NCBI GenBank assembly: GCA_036924255.1
Contig: JAUPFN010000018.1
Location: 7,016,001-7,080,000 of the forward strand
Direction of reading: 5' to 3'
Length of the DNA: 64,000 nt
DNA from: Apodemia mormo
Lineage: Eukaryota; Arthropoda; Insecta; Lepidoptera; Riodinidae
Shown here piece by piece: positions 39,951-50,342 of the stretch. The notes below the pieces were generated by a model, which saw only the letters and a list, made by a program, of their open reading frames with translations, did no database searches and was not told where the DNA came from. A program made the translations under genes and the position numbers. The first letter of the stretch is position 1; every line of letters begins with the position of its first letter.

Positions 39951-40090
39951 TCAAGATAGCAAATAAGCAAATGGGTCTCCTGATGGAAAGAGTCAACCAT
40001 CGCCTATAAACACCAAAGATGTTAATGATACGTTGCTATCTTGTGGCGAGGTCTAATGCCACATGTGGTTGGCATTAGACCTAGCCACAA
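39951..40090 (-). mobile_element. RepA fragment ending in a snap-back
   Basis: Antisense tail and middle (TATATCAAGATAGCAAATAA to GCGAGGTCTAATGCCA), then 21 bp folds back: 40041-40061 pairs with 40070-40090 with one mismatch and an 8-nt loop. Confidence 0.8.
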
Positions 40091-40647
40091 AACAAACTGA
40101 AAATAGATTTCAATTGTTTTTTTTTTTTGTTTCTTTAGGATGATACTAAGAGTAGCATGTTTAGATCGCCTTATGTGTTGTGAGTTTCGACTATAGTGAT
40201 AATAAATACTTCCCTTTTTGTTGCATTTTATATAAAAGTTTATTTAACATTTTGCATCTTACCTATCCGACATTTTTCTAACTTGGTTGGTCATAAATAA
40301 AAGAGAGTTAACTTTAGGGTCAAAAAGAAAAAACTTTGCTTATCTTAGAAATAAGAAAAAGTGTACAAATTTGATTAGTTTCATGACTTTCCAAGTATGT
40401 TACTTTTCAAAATTTAGTTGTTATTAAAAAGCGTCCGTTGAATTCTAATATTGGCTTATTGTACCTACATTAAATTAATTTGATAATTTCAGATGACGCT
40501 ACATTCCTGAAGCATTTTGAGGCCGATTGATGAGATGACGAGGAGATTGATGAGAATCTCCTTTTAGAATCGTATTGTAGTTACGATAAAAGTGACCTCT
40601 TAGTGAAACGTTTGCCTCTTGCAAACTGCCCGAGGAAAAATTTATAG
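40091..40647. other. Unassigned stretch
   Basis: AT-rich, no recognised element. Small frame 40499-40696 on the minus strand has no domain and overlaps the next RepA copy. Confidence 0.35.
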
Positions 40648-40965
40648 ATGTTTTATTTATGTCATAAGGTAGCAAACAAGCTGATGGCTCTCTCAATGGA
40701 AAGAGACCACCATCGTATATATAGACATCAAGTATGTTATTGGTGCGCTGCTATCCATAGGGAATGGTAAAGCATAAGTATACTAATAAGCTATAGAGTT
40801 GGCTGGAAGAAATCTCTATTACTAGAGATAAGCTAGCCTATTTATTGTACTTGTTTTCTATTATTGTTGGTAAGCTATCTTACTCTCTAAACCGGCACTG
40901 GATAGTGACAAGCATTAACGGCGGTTGTACCAAAACTCGAGCTAGTCTATTACGTTATTGTCGCG
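40648..40965 (-). mobile_element. RepA, old copy with insertion
   Basis: Antisense tail (TTATTTATGTCATAAGGTAGC) to about 40760, then about 90 bp of unrelated sequence, then GTAAGCTATCTTACTCTCTA and GACAAGCATTAACGGCGG of the 5' half. Confidence 0.6.
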
Positions 40966-41065
40966 AAGGTTGTGATACGTATTCATTCGCCTTTTACGAA
41001 TTACTTGATAGAGTACTAGATGGTCTATACTTCAAAAAGAGGAACCGATTTATAAGCTAGAATTC

Positions 41066-41275
41066 CCATAAATAGACTGATTTCAGCCGGTTTCTCGCAA
41101 TAAAAGCCTCGTTTATGTCTCCTGAATCCTGACAGATCTTTAATTACGGAACTCGTTCATGTCAGCGCTGGAATAGCGACCTGACGGTAAATTATTTACT
41201 GTTGTATTATATTGTATAATTTATTACCGACGTGTAAGCAAAGGGAACATCACTGATAAAAGGGAATTAATGTTT
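41066..41275 (+). repeat. Repeat L, copy 1
   Basis: Matches 53125-53310: CTGACAGATCTTTAATTA, CGTTCATGTCAGCGCTGGAA, CTGACGGTAAATTA and GCAAAGGGAA in order. Noncoding. Confidence 0.65.
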
Positions 41276-42099
41276 ATTTATTTATTGAAATTTTTGCATA
41301 ATTTAAGTAAAATGGATGACTAATGCCGGGTTACTGTAATCAACGATCCGTCTTCAACGAGACGTTCCAAAGTTTGTTTGGACAATTAGTAATTTGAGAT
41401 TTTAAATAAAAAGTAGAAAATATTACTACACGTAAGTAACACAAGTCCTTTTATTGATAGAGGAATAGAGTTAATGCCCAATGCCCATTAAGAATAGAAT
41501 AAGAATAGAATAGAATAAGCTTTTATTCAAAATAAGTATTTCTATGATACATTTTTCGAAGGTCAATCTTAAAAACAAGTATACATAAAAGCTTAGGTAA
41601 CTATCAGTCATAGTACAATTATCAATAAATATAAATGTACGTACATTATACATTTTAATCAAAATAACAATTTAAAAACGTACAAATAAAGAGCTATATA
41701 TTAAAATAATTACTGTAAATAATGTCAATCATAATATCAATTAAGAAAAATATGTCAAATTACTAAACCTTGCCATTTGCCAAAACCATTGCCCAACGTA
41801 GGTTAACGACCGTGTTTCTGTTTTTAGTACACACTGTGGCGACTAGATGTCGTTAAGAGTAGCGGTTAGGCATCGCTTTTACAAAGCTCAATGTCAAATG
41901 TAGGACTAGATGGCGCTGCACAGAGAACAATCGCGTCATCTAACGATAGATATATTATTGAAACCATAATTGAAGTAATTCATTCAATGGATCATAGATA
42001 ATTATGTGTATTACTATAGGTACAATGGATATAAAAGTGCAACGTGTAATAAAATATATTTAATATTTATTTATTCTGTTTATATCAAATTTTTATATT
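41276..42099. other. Unassigned stretch
   Basis: 41840-41920 contains two related motifs, GTGGCGACTAGATGTCG and GACTAGATGGCGCT (41904-41917), the latter resembling the CTCF-like core. Otherwise AT-rich. Confidence 0.35.
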
Positions 42100-42310
42100 A
42101 AATTAATACATGCAAACTTTGAACACTGAATATCGTCGGCACTTGGTAAAACTCCATGTTAACTTATATTTATATCGTATTAAAAGCACTTGTACTGTTT
42201 TACTTGACTTTTTATTTATTAAAACCAACCGGTTTCGCGTTTTAACGCATCATCAGGGCAAAAGTTATTATTGTTTAGTACAATTGGCAATTTTACAATT
42301 AACAATATAT
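42100..42310 (-). mobile_element. Penelope-derived 3' module, solo copy
   Basis: On the minus strand: a CTGATGA-type hammerhead-like motif, GGTTGGTTTTAATAAATAAA, AGTACAAGTGC, then ATGGAGTTTTACCAAGTGCC and GACGATATTCAGTG. The same order occurs after the Penelope ORF at 14206-14370. No ORF accompanies this copy. Confidence 0.6.
42231..42256 (-). ncRNA. Hammerhead-ribozyme-like core, second copy
   Basis: Minus strand CTGATGA, then TGCGTTAAAACGC (stem II), GAAA, CC. This copy has the canonical CUGAUGA. Stem II differs from 14209-14236 by a paired T-A to G-C change. Stems I and III not identified. Confidence 0.5.
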
Positions 42311-42559
42311 ACTGAAGGTAGTATGAACATTTTAAATTAAAAATTATATTTCACAATATCGGTGATACCCACACATCATAATTACACTTTTAAGCAGGGA
42401 GAATTGTGTATAGTAATTTATTAATTCAATAGTATGTCAATGTCAATAGTACAAAGTACTATTTATTTTCAATGCCTCTAAACTTATAATAGACTTAAAC
42501 ATAGACCCAACTACTAAATGACCGCAAAGAACTAAACGTATCTCCTTTACTGAATATTT

Positions 42560-42715
42560 TTAATGAATAATGTATAGGTTACCTGTAATAATGTATTTAG
42601 TATATAATTCTATGTATTATTATTATTGATTAGCGCCTATACCACAGGCAAATAATTTCTCTAATCTTGGGATTAAAACAATTCGTGTGATTTGTCCACT
42701 GATATTATTAAAATA
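42560..42715 (+). mobile_element. SINE-C, 5'-truncated
   Basis: Lacks the tRNA head. Keeps CTATGTATTATTATTATTGA, GCAAATAATTT and GTGTGATTTGTCCACTGATA from the 3' half. Confidence 0.6.
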
Positions 42716-43753
42716 GTCTAGAAATAAAGGCTAAAGAAAGCATACATCCAAAAACCAAAGGTACATGATATGTTTTGTAAGGGCACATAATAGAATTTAT
42801 TATTATCCACTAAAATAAATTACCCACCTTTTGGTTGTTGTAATTATCTGAAAACAGCGCCTTCTATTTTTAAATAGCAAAACACGGTTTGTTTTTTAAG
42901 TGTCAATAAAATGGCAGTCATTTTTATCGATTGTTAATAGCTTTAGACTGTTATACCCATGATTCATGGGTATAACAGGGTATAATATCAATAATACAGC
43001 TTCACGGCATGAAGCTGTATTATTCATGGTTATACCTACGTACAAACAGCAGTATCAGATAATATATTCGTTTTCGCTCTCTTACTTCCAGTTAATTGAT
43101 TAAATACATACTTGACGTTACAAATAATTTGTGGTTAGTAGATTTACATTTATATTACTTAAAAATAATTCTATTTCGTTTTTATCCTCACGTTAGACCC
43201 AAAATCTAAAGTCTGCCTTTCTAACTTAACGAGTTTTTAGACATTTTCTAATGTCAGATTGTGATTTCATTTTATGTCCAATTTTACGAAGTCAAGGTAG
43301 CGTGTTTATATGAAAATGATTATGATTTGGATACAATTAGATAAAACGGATAAAAAGTTTTACAGTTTCAGGATACCTAAGGCAGGAGGGTGTATCTAAT
43401 AACAAAAAAATATATTTATATAGTACAGGAGGGAGTAGAGGCGTGTGCGGAAGGTTCATTTTGGTAAATGTTTACTCATGGACATTAAGATTGTAAAGTA
43501 AAAACTAAATCTTAATGTACTGTACGATATTCATTATAATTCAGCAAGTCGAATTAATCCCAAAAATTTCTCAAAAAACTCTCTATGTTAAATACTTAAA
43601 AATTACGCTTTAATACACCAATACAAAGCAAACTGAAATAATAAATTTTAAGCATATTTATATCACATTGACATAAATTCTTTATAGTACAGGAGTCCAC
43701 GACACAAAACTTAGTTCCATAAGGCTACTGGAATGGTATTTACATAAGTAATA
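42716..43753. other. Unassigned stretch with paired hairpins
   Basis: Holds the two adjacent hairpins at 42950-43024 and otherwise AT-rich DNA. 43420-43700 has two CAGGAG-containing blocks (TATAGTACAGGAGGGAGTAG, TTATAGTACAGGAGTCCACG), an imperfect duplication. Confidence 0.35.
42950..43024. repeat. Two adjacent perfect hairpins
   Basis: GTTATACCCATGA pairs with TCATGGGTATAAC (42950-42976), and AATAATACAGCTTCA pairs with 43010-43024 around CGGCA. GGTATAA flanks recur just outside both. Confidence 0.75.
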
Positions 43754-43810
43754 GGTCGGGGCAAAAGTATTTTCGTATTGTAAATGTATTATTAGTAATC
43801 AAACCTCTTT

Positions 43811-44077
43811 TGTCTCGCCTCGCCTCTGTGGTCTAGTGGTCCAGCGTTGGCGTTGACCACATGAGGTCCCGGGTTCAATTCCCGGGTCGGGCACTTTAAA
43901 AAGATGTGTTTTTTCAGTTTTCTGATAAACACAAAGTTGCCCGGGATTGGAAAGTGCCCGGTTGGCGATAGGCTTGCCACCTATCACATTTGTGGGACCA
44001 AGTATCTTCGGCTAATCGTGGGTGCACTTGTTGTACCTCTGCCTACCCCTTCGGGGATATGGGCGTGAAGATACTTA
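43811..44077 (+). mobile_element. SINE-B, sense, with 11-bp target duplication
   Basis: A tRNA-like head with A box TGGTCTAGTGG (43829-43839) and B box GGTTCAATTCC (43872-43882), then the body ending GGGCGTGAAGATACTTA. CAAACCTCTTT at 43800-43810 and 44078-44088 is the target duplication. Younger than the mariner it interrupts. The internal promoter looks intact. Confidence 0.95.
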
Positions 44078-44207
44078 CAAACCTCTTTGGCTGTACTGAA
44101 TGTAACTGGATGGTTTTAATACCATTAAACATGTGACGTTCTGAAGATGCAATAAATAAAAAAAACTAGTTCCCGCCATTTTTTAACTGTTTTTTAAGGA
44201 AGCAAAA

Positions 44208-45155
44208 TGAACACATGTGACGAAGAAATTCGGTACATTTTAAAGTTTTATTACAAAAAAGGTAAAAATACGATAAACGCCGCGAATAAAATTATCTAAT
44301 TATTACGAATCTAATGCGGTATCAATAAAAGTAGCACAAATGTGGTTCAAGCATTTTAAGTCTAAAAATTTTTGTGTGAAAGATGAGGTTCGCTCTGGAC
44401 GCCTTGTCACAGATAAAGTCAGTGACATCTTTGAGAAAGTGGAGCAAGATCGACATATTAGTAGCTACGACATTGCTGAAGAACAGGATGTTGATCATAA
44501 AATAGTTTTACGTCATTTACGAAAGTCTGGGTACAAGAATAAACTTGACATTTGGGTACCACATGATCTCACTGAGAGAAACCTAATGCAACGTGTTTCT
44601 ACTTGCGATTATTTGTTGAAACTTAACAATTCCGAATCACTTCTTAAACAGTTGATTACGGTTGATGCAAAATGAGTGACTTACGATAAGAATGTGCAAA
44701 AATGATCATGGTCATAGCATGGACAAGCCTCACAGACCGTGGCAAAGCCCGGCTTGACTCGGAACAAAGTGATGCTATGTGTACGGTCGGATTGGAAAGG
44801 AATCGTCCGGGTAAAACTATCGATTCTGACCTCTACTGTCAGCAACTGATGAAGTTAAAAAAAGTGAATAGGAAGGGCGTGGTGTTCCACCATAATAACG
44901 CCAGACCGCACTCATCTATAGTCACGCAGCGAAAATTGAGAGAGCCCTGACCTTGTTCCATCAGATTTTCACCTGTTTCGGTCATTGCAGAACTCTTTAG
45001 GAAGCATAAAGCTAACCTCCAAAGAACACTGTAAACACCACCTGTCAGATTTTTTTAATCAAAAATCTCAAAATTTCTACAAGAATGGGATCATGATACT
45101 ACCCACAAGAAGGCAACAAGTCATCGATCAAAACGGCACACACATATTATAGATG
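44208..45155 (+). pseudogene. Broken mariner transposase
   Basis: The ATG at 44208 gives MNTCDEEIRYILKFYYKKGK, the usual mariner N terminus, then a stop near 44300. Frames continue with VAQMWFKHFKSKNFCVKDEV, RSGR, IAEEQDVDHKIVLRHL (second helix-turn-helix), IWVPHDLTERN (the WVPHxL linker) and LITVDAK, where the first catalytic Asp is kept but followed by a stop. Further on are KGVVFHHNNARPH, in which the second catalytic Asp of HHDNARPH has become Asn, and a C-terminal block FFNQKSQNFYKNGIMILPTR plus QVIDQNGTHI. At least four stops or shifts. It would normally cut and paste its own TIR-bounded element as a DDD transposase in the nucleus; this copy is inactive. Confidence 0.9.
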
Positions 45156-45225
45156 AATAAAAAATTATACCTAAAAAAATATTTTCCTTTGTATGAACAA
45201 TACGAAAATACTTTTGCCCCGACCT

Positions 45226-45690
45226 TATAGATACGTCATTGATGGAGGAAATACGATGGGGGAAATACGGGTTTTGCTGCAATGCGAAAAACCTAGTGGC
45301 GCTATTAAAAATATTAAAAAATGTAATAAAAAATATCCGAATCTTAGTACGATAAGACTACCGAATTTTATTTGTTCTTCGATATAGGGGAGGACTAGGA
45401 CCATACGAAAATGTAGCACTGCATGTGCCCTTGACTGGTCTTATCAGTGCTGGCAGCATCATCATAAGTGACGCCTCGTACCTAGGTATCTAGTACGATC
45501 GATCTACCGAAAAAAACCAATGCTCATCTAAAAGATCTATAATTTCTTCTATAAATCCCAAATTACAGCTTAAGTATTAAATTACCCACAACTATTGTAA
45601 ACCTTATTCTCGAAAAAAATATTTTAGTTACGACATGGAGTACGAGTCAACATTCTTGTAGATCTTAATTTTCAAATAGTTATTTATATA
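45226..45690. other. Unassigned stretch
   Basis: Contains ACCTAGTGGCGCT at 45291-45303, similar to the CTCF-like core of MITE-E but without its arms. No gene. Confidence 0.35.
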
Positions 45691-45985
45691 TAGTGTTGTA
45701 ACCAAGTGAAGTAATGTGCAAGATAAAAGAAATATCTTTTGTTCCCAGAAGGAAAGTATATTTTCATGTAGTGACAAATATTTTAGCTTTTTTTCAACGA
45801 AAAATATATTTTTTCGTTAAATCCTGCACACTTGGTCTTGATCTTGTATATTCAATCTTGGGTTTGGTCTTAGTTTTGTTCATATGGTCTTGTTCTTGCA
45901 AGTAAAAATATGATTTTGGTGTTGCTTTTGGTCTTTTTTTGCAAGACCAAGACCAAGGACAATTTTGCTCATCACTAAATGTGCT
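45691..45985. mobile_element. hAT-like MITE with CTTGGTCTTG repeats
   Basis: Right end TTTGCTCATCACTA complements hAT-type TAGTGATGAGCAAA; left end TAGTGTTGTAACCAAG is a weak match. Subterminal CTTGGTCTTGATCTTG and CAAGACCAAGACCAAGG face each other. No ORF. Confidence 0.5.
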
Positions 45986-46800
45986 GCTTTTTTGCCTGAA
46001 GTAAGAGACCAGCACTAAATACTACTTCGCTCTACTGAAGTCATTGAATCTTCTTCTAATCATGGCTAAATTGTATTACTGGCTGGAATTAATATTTGAA
46101 TTAAAGTATTCTCAAAACGAGAAACTACAAAGACTGATATTTTAGTCGTTGCATTGCAGTGGTTTATTGGATGCGAATTTGTGGTTCTTGTATTTAAATT
46201 GGACTTAATTTAGTCGACCATACTTCAAGACTTCTTGAGCATAGACACAAGTTTGTTTCAAAACTCCTTGACGTATTTCCAATAATTTCCTTTGTACGCA
46301 TGGAAAATTTAATAGAGTCACTGAAAAATCGACTTTATGCGAGTATAATAAAAAGAAAGTGGACTAACAGGCAAAGAACCAACTTTAAGTACTAATTTGT
46401 TCCACTAAATATGCTGTTTTATTACCAATTCTGTCTGGATTCTAATACTGGCTAGAAGTTTTTTTTTTATTACTTACCTAACTACTCTCAAAACGAAGAC
46501 AAATCACAAGTACCTATGATATTTCGGTAGTCAACGTGGAAATGTGTGTTTTTTGGATTTTAGTTGGACTTAATTTAGTCGGCCCTACTCCGAGAGTTAG
46601 TAATTCCTTGACCTCAAACTCAAGTTTGTTTCGAAACTCGTCGACATATACCCGAGAATTTCCTTTGTGTAATCAATTAAACTTTCGTACACGCAGAGAA
46701 ATTCAATTCAGGCCCCAAGAAATCGATTTTCACGGGTCGCTGGCTATTCCTCATAGATAAAACAAAACTATATTATTCTGAATATATTTTTTGATATTCA
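45986..46800. repeat. Diverged tandem duplication, about 370-bp unit
   Basis: Bases 46070-46310 align in the same orientation with 46443-46680: TACTGGCT, CTCTCAAAACGA, TTGGACTTAATTTAGTCG, CAAGTTTGTTTCRAAACTC and ATTTCCTTTGTR, in the same order. Both units have many differences, so the duplication is old. Confidence 0.65.
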
Positions 46801-46808
46801 TATTCTAA

Positions 46809-47043
46809 TTTTTTTATATTATAAGATAGCAAACAAGCAGATAGGTCTCCTTATGGAAAGAGTCAACCATCGCCTATAGACACTAAAGGCGTTACTAGTA
46901 CGTTGCTATCTTGTGACGAGGTCTAATGCCACATGCATAAGTTTACCGGCTACCTTACCTCCCAAACCGGAATACGACAGTGACAAGCACTAACGCTATT
47001 GCCGCAGGAATAGATAAGGCGGTGGTACCAGACCCGGGCGAGA
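46809..47043 (-). mobile_element. RepA, left arm of an inverted dimer
   Basis: Antisense from a T-run and ATATTATAAGATAGCAAACA to GGTACCAGACCCGGGCGAGA. Confidence 0.8.
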
Positions 47044-47178
47044 AGCCGGGCTCCTTTGAATAATAAGCAAACTGCCATTCTGCCAAGCAGGTCGTAAAAC
47101 GACCGATTGGCTATGCGAGTCACTAACATCGTGGCTACTAGGTGGTAGAGCTCTGCATTATCTCGCCCGGGTCTGATA
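47044..47178 (+). mobile_element. RepA, right arm of an inverted dimer
   Basis: Sense 5' part, AGCCGGGCTCCTTTGAATAA to CTCGCCCGGGTCTGATAC, where the next repeat begins. Confidence 0.75.
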
Positions 47179-48117
47179 CTGTAGCACCTTTATTCTTATG
47201 TGAAGCGAGAGGTTTATCAGTTTGAGATAGCCCCCCCCCCCCTCTCTCTCTCGGATCTCGGACGGATGGTCGGACGGGACGGGACGGACGGACAAACGGA
47301 CAAACGGACAAACGGACAAACGGACAAACGGACAAACGGACAAACGGACAAACGGACAAACGGACAAACGGACAAACGGACAAACGGACAAACGGACAAA
47401 CGGACAAACGGACAAACGGACAAACGGACAAACGGACAAACGGACAAACGGACAAACGGACAAACGGACAAACGGACAAACGGACAAACGGACAAACGGA
47501 CAAACGGACAAACGGACAAACGGACAAACGGACAAACGGACAAACGGACAAACGGACAAACGGACAAACGGACAAACGGACAAACGGACAAACGGACAAA
47601 CGGACAAACGGACAAACGGACAAACGGACAAACGGACAAACGGACAAACGGACAAACGGACAAACGGACAAACGGACAAACGGACAAACGGACAAACGGA
47701 CAAACGGACAAACGGACAAACGGACAAACGGACAAACGGACAAACGGACAAACGGACAAACGGACAAACGGACAAACGGACAAACGGACAAACGGACAAA
47801 CGGACAAACGGACAAACGGACAAACGGACAAACGGACAAACGGACAAACGGACAAACGGACAAACGGACAAACGGACAAACGGACAAACGGACAAACGGA
47901 CAAACGGACAAACGGACAAACGGACAAACGGACAAACGGACCAACGGACAAACGGACAAACGGACAAACGGACATACAGACGAACAGAAGAACAGACGAA
48001 CAAACAGACAGACAAATAAATTTGATCCACTTCCCGGTTACCGATTGAGCTAAAATTTTGTATACATACCTATGTAAATTGGATGACAATGAAAACTTAT
48101 TATGACATGAGCTGATC
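47179..48117. mobile_element. Repeat hosting the 8-bp array
   Basis: Flanks of the tandem array: CAGTTTGAGATAG plus a C-run and a CT-run at 47218-47250 on the left, ACAGACAGACAAATAAATTT and GGTTACCGATTGAGCTAAAA on the right. The right flank resembles the interior of common lepidopteran repeats with a GACAGACAGA tract, so the array probably grew from that tract. Confidence 0.5.
47289..47968. repeat. 85-unit tandem array of CGGACAAA
   Basis: 680 bp = 85 units of the octamer CGGACAAA. Unit 82 is CGGACCAA; no other variant was noticed. Because 8 is coprime to 3, four long frames cross it without stops, encoding 8-residue periodic peptides on either strand. These are artefacts. Edges degrade quickly to GGGACGGACGG (left) and CGGACATACAGACGAAC (right). 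Confidence 0.95.
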
Positions 48118-48484
48118 TGATGTTGGAATCGGAAGGTGACTACAGGTACTCAGTAATTAAATGTTAATCAGTTAATGACAATACTCTATCGAGTTTGTGC
48201 TCGTTTGATTCGTGTTGACGAGCACTTTGGTGCTTGGTGGTAACTAGGATCCTGCAGGGTCCGATGATGAAGCCAGAAGGTGGTCATAGGAGCTCAGTAA
48301 TTAAATGACAGAATCAGTCATTAATTAGTTTGGGCTTGTTTGATTGTTGTTGACGAGCACTTTGATGCTTGGTGGTAACTAGGGTCATGCAGGGTTCGAT
48401 GATGAAGCCAGAAGGTGGCCATAGGAGCTTAGTATTTAAATGACACAACTCTATCGAGTTTGGGGTCGTATGATTCGTGTTGAC
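48118..48484. repeat. Three-unit tandem repeat, about 133-bp unit
   Basis: Units begin near 48122, 48262 and 48397 with GATGATGAAGCCAGAAGGTG or variants. Each includes AGGAGCTCAGTAATTAAATG and GACGAGCACTTTG (lost in the last partial unit). Units two and three are most alike. Confidence 0.75.
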
Positions 48485-48900
48485 ATTTTAATACATGGTT
48501 ACATAATCTGATGGGAATCTAAATAAAAAAAAATGATGTGGTGTCGCGGGACACCAGGTAGGAACGAACTTCCTTCGGCTAAACGGCACTACTCGCTTGT
48601 GTACGCGACTGTCGCGCCTGCGCACGTCTCATTTAACGCTTTTATTCCACGCATTTTTCTTACGGTTTTACTATCACATTTTTTTCAGTTCGGTCGCGCA
48701 GCAAAATCCCTATCCCCTCCAAGCCTGCCGTAAGGAACTTCGTTCCAAAATATACCAATTAGAATGAAATTAATTTTTTTAAAGTATTTCTTTGTTACAA
48801 TTTTTTTGCACACCTTACTCATCATTTACGAAGTTTTTGCAAAATGCGGAGCAATATGTCATCCTGACAGTCCTATTCTTATTTGGAACGCACAGTATAA
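48484..48900 (+). repeat. Repeat J, plus arm, split by element H
   Basis: TAATACATGGTTACATAATC and, after the H insertion, AAAGTATTTCTTTGTTA, AATGCGGAGCAATATGTCAT and GACAGTCCTATTCT match 50060-50260 inverted. The two arms are 1.2 kb apart. Confidence 0.65.
48561..48746. mobile_element. TIR element H, copy 2
   Basis: GGAACGAACTTCCTT at the left, AAGGAACTTCGTTCC at the right. GCGGGACACCAGG lies just outside the left TIR, as in copy 1. It interrupts repeat J. The GC-richer interior is unlike copy 1. Confidence 0.55.
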
Positions 48901-49191
48901 TTGAAATTAAAATTTACCACGAAAACTCTCTAGACTGTCATGGCGTCCAAATGACATCACGCCGTGGTGATATCTACATTACATACACTGTGGTTTCTAT
49001 GAAAATTACAATATCAAAATGCTGTTTTACCACGGGGTTCTGTAACGCTTTCAGATTTCCGTATCACGTGAGCTAATGTCTATTTTAGGCGAATTTATAT
49101 CCTAAAAATAATATTATCTTTCAAAATAAATATTTTAGATTTTTGGTTATCCATATCATAATTCTTAATTAATCATTAAAAACTAAAAAAA

Positions 49192-49410
49192 CAGCCAAGT
49201 GCGGTTTGGACTCGCGCACGAAGGGTTCCGAACCATCATCTTTAAAAAATATGAAAAAAACACGTTTATGTATGTACATGTTTATTATTTTTTAGCTGTT
49301 ACAGTTTATGAGATACAGCCTGGTGACAGACAGGCAGACGGGCAGACAGACAGCGGAGGCTTAGTAATAGGTTTACGTTTTAACTTATAGGTTCGGAACC
49401 TTAAAAACTA
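49192..49410 (+). mobile_element. Repeat I, sense copy
   Basis: AGCCAAGTGCGGTTTGGACT, GCGCACGAAGGGTTCCG, GTTTATGAGATACAGCCTGG, CAGACAGACAGCGGAGGC, GGTTCGGAACCTTA: the full order of the family with a shortened middle. Confidence 0.7.
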
Positions 49411-49887
49411 CAGTACATCCGATTAAATTCTATTGGACAAGCCCTTTTTCTGTTTTGAAAGTCGGACAGAAAAATATTGTTTGTTTTGAATACACATAGA
49501 GGTATTTATACACCGCTATACTAATTACATTTTATATGAAAAGCAAAATATTTAGATATCGCCCAGTAAGACATTTCTAATTAATGAGTTTCTTGTTTAT
49601 ATTTGTATCTCGAATTTGTAATCAAATTAAAAGCTTTTAAATGGTGGTTTCAAATAACTTTGAATTCTCGTTTCAGATGTTTATGTTAATTAGCACTTCG
49701 CATTGATTTGATTTCTGTTTTGGTGAGATAAATGAGATTTTGTTGGAATTGTTTATTTATAATGAGTTTGTTGCAAAGCGATGTTATTACGTTTCAATTT
49801 AGCTGAAAATATTTATTTTCAAACAAATGACATTCGATTTGAATATCCTTTATTCATTGATAATATTTTATCATTGTGAGTTATGTT

Positions 49888-50059
49888 TTTAGGGTTTTTT
49901 TAGTGTTCTTTACCCACAGGATACAAACGGAACCCTATTATTAAGACTCGGCTGTCCGTTCGTCTGTCTGTCTGTGTCACCAGACTGTACCTCACGAATC
50001 GTGATAGTTAAACAGTTCAAATTTTTACAGATGAAATATTTCTGTTGCCACTATAACAA
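49888..50059 (-). mobile_element. Repeat I, antisense copy
   Basis: GGGTTTTTTTAGTGTTCTTT, GGAACCCTATTATTAAGACT, GTCTGTCTGTCTGTG and TTCTGTTGCCACTATAACAA. It runs straight into the minus arm of repeat J. Confidence 0.65.
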
Positions 50060-50260
50060 CACGTACTGTGCGTTTCAACTGAGAATAGGACTGTCAGGAT
50101 GACATATTGCTCCGCATTATGTAAAACTTCGTAAGATGTGCAAATAATTTTAACAAAGAAATACTTAAAAAAACACTTTCATTATATTATATTATATATA
50201 ATGAATTATATTTTTTATTTAAATTCCCATCAGATCATGTTACCATGTGTATTAAAATAA
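50060..50260 (-). repeat. Repeat J, minus arm
   Basis: Inverted counterpart of 48484-48900, with a TATAATATAATATA tract in place of the H insertion site. Confidence 0.65.
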
Positions 50261-50342
50261 GGTGTAAAATAACTAACACGACATTCATATATACATATAT
50301 GAATGTACAATCAACACATGTTTTGTATGAAAATCGAATTAA

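Larger units (their letters stand above)
43754..45225 (+). mobile_element. mariner transposon with SINE insertion
   Basis: GGTCGGGGCAAAAGTATTTT at 43754 is repeated inverted to 45225 (about 28-bp TIRs, near identical). TA flanks both sides (43752-43753, 45226-45227). Excluding the SINE (43811-44077) and one copy of its target duplication, the element is about 1.2 kb, the normal mariner size. It holds a broken transposase gene. Confidence 0.9.

Noticed and set aside
43811..43900. A genuine tRNA gene at the SINE-B head
   Set aside because: A and B boxes are present, but the anticodon arm is not formed, the body continues as a dispersed repeat, and target duplications surround the whole unit.
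47289..47968. CRISPR-like array
   Set aside because: Units are contiguous octamers with no spacers, and the genome is eukaryotic.
47138..48089. Four long overlapping open frames encoding 8-residue repeats
   Set aside because: They are the product of an octamer repeat with no stop codon in those frames. The peptides are pure repeat on both strands, with no promoter or splice context.
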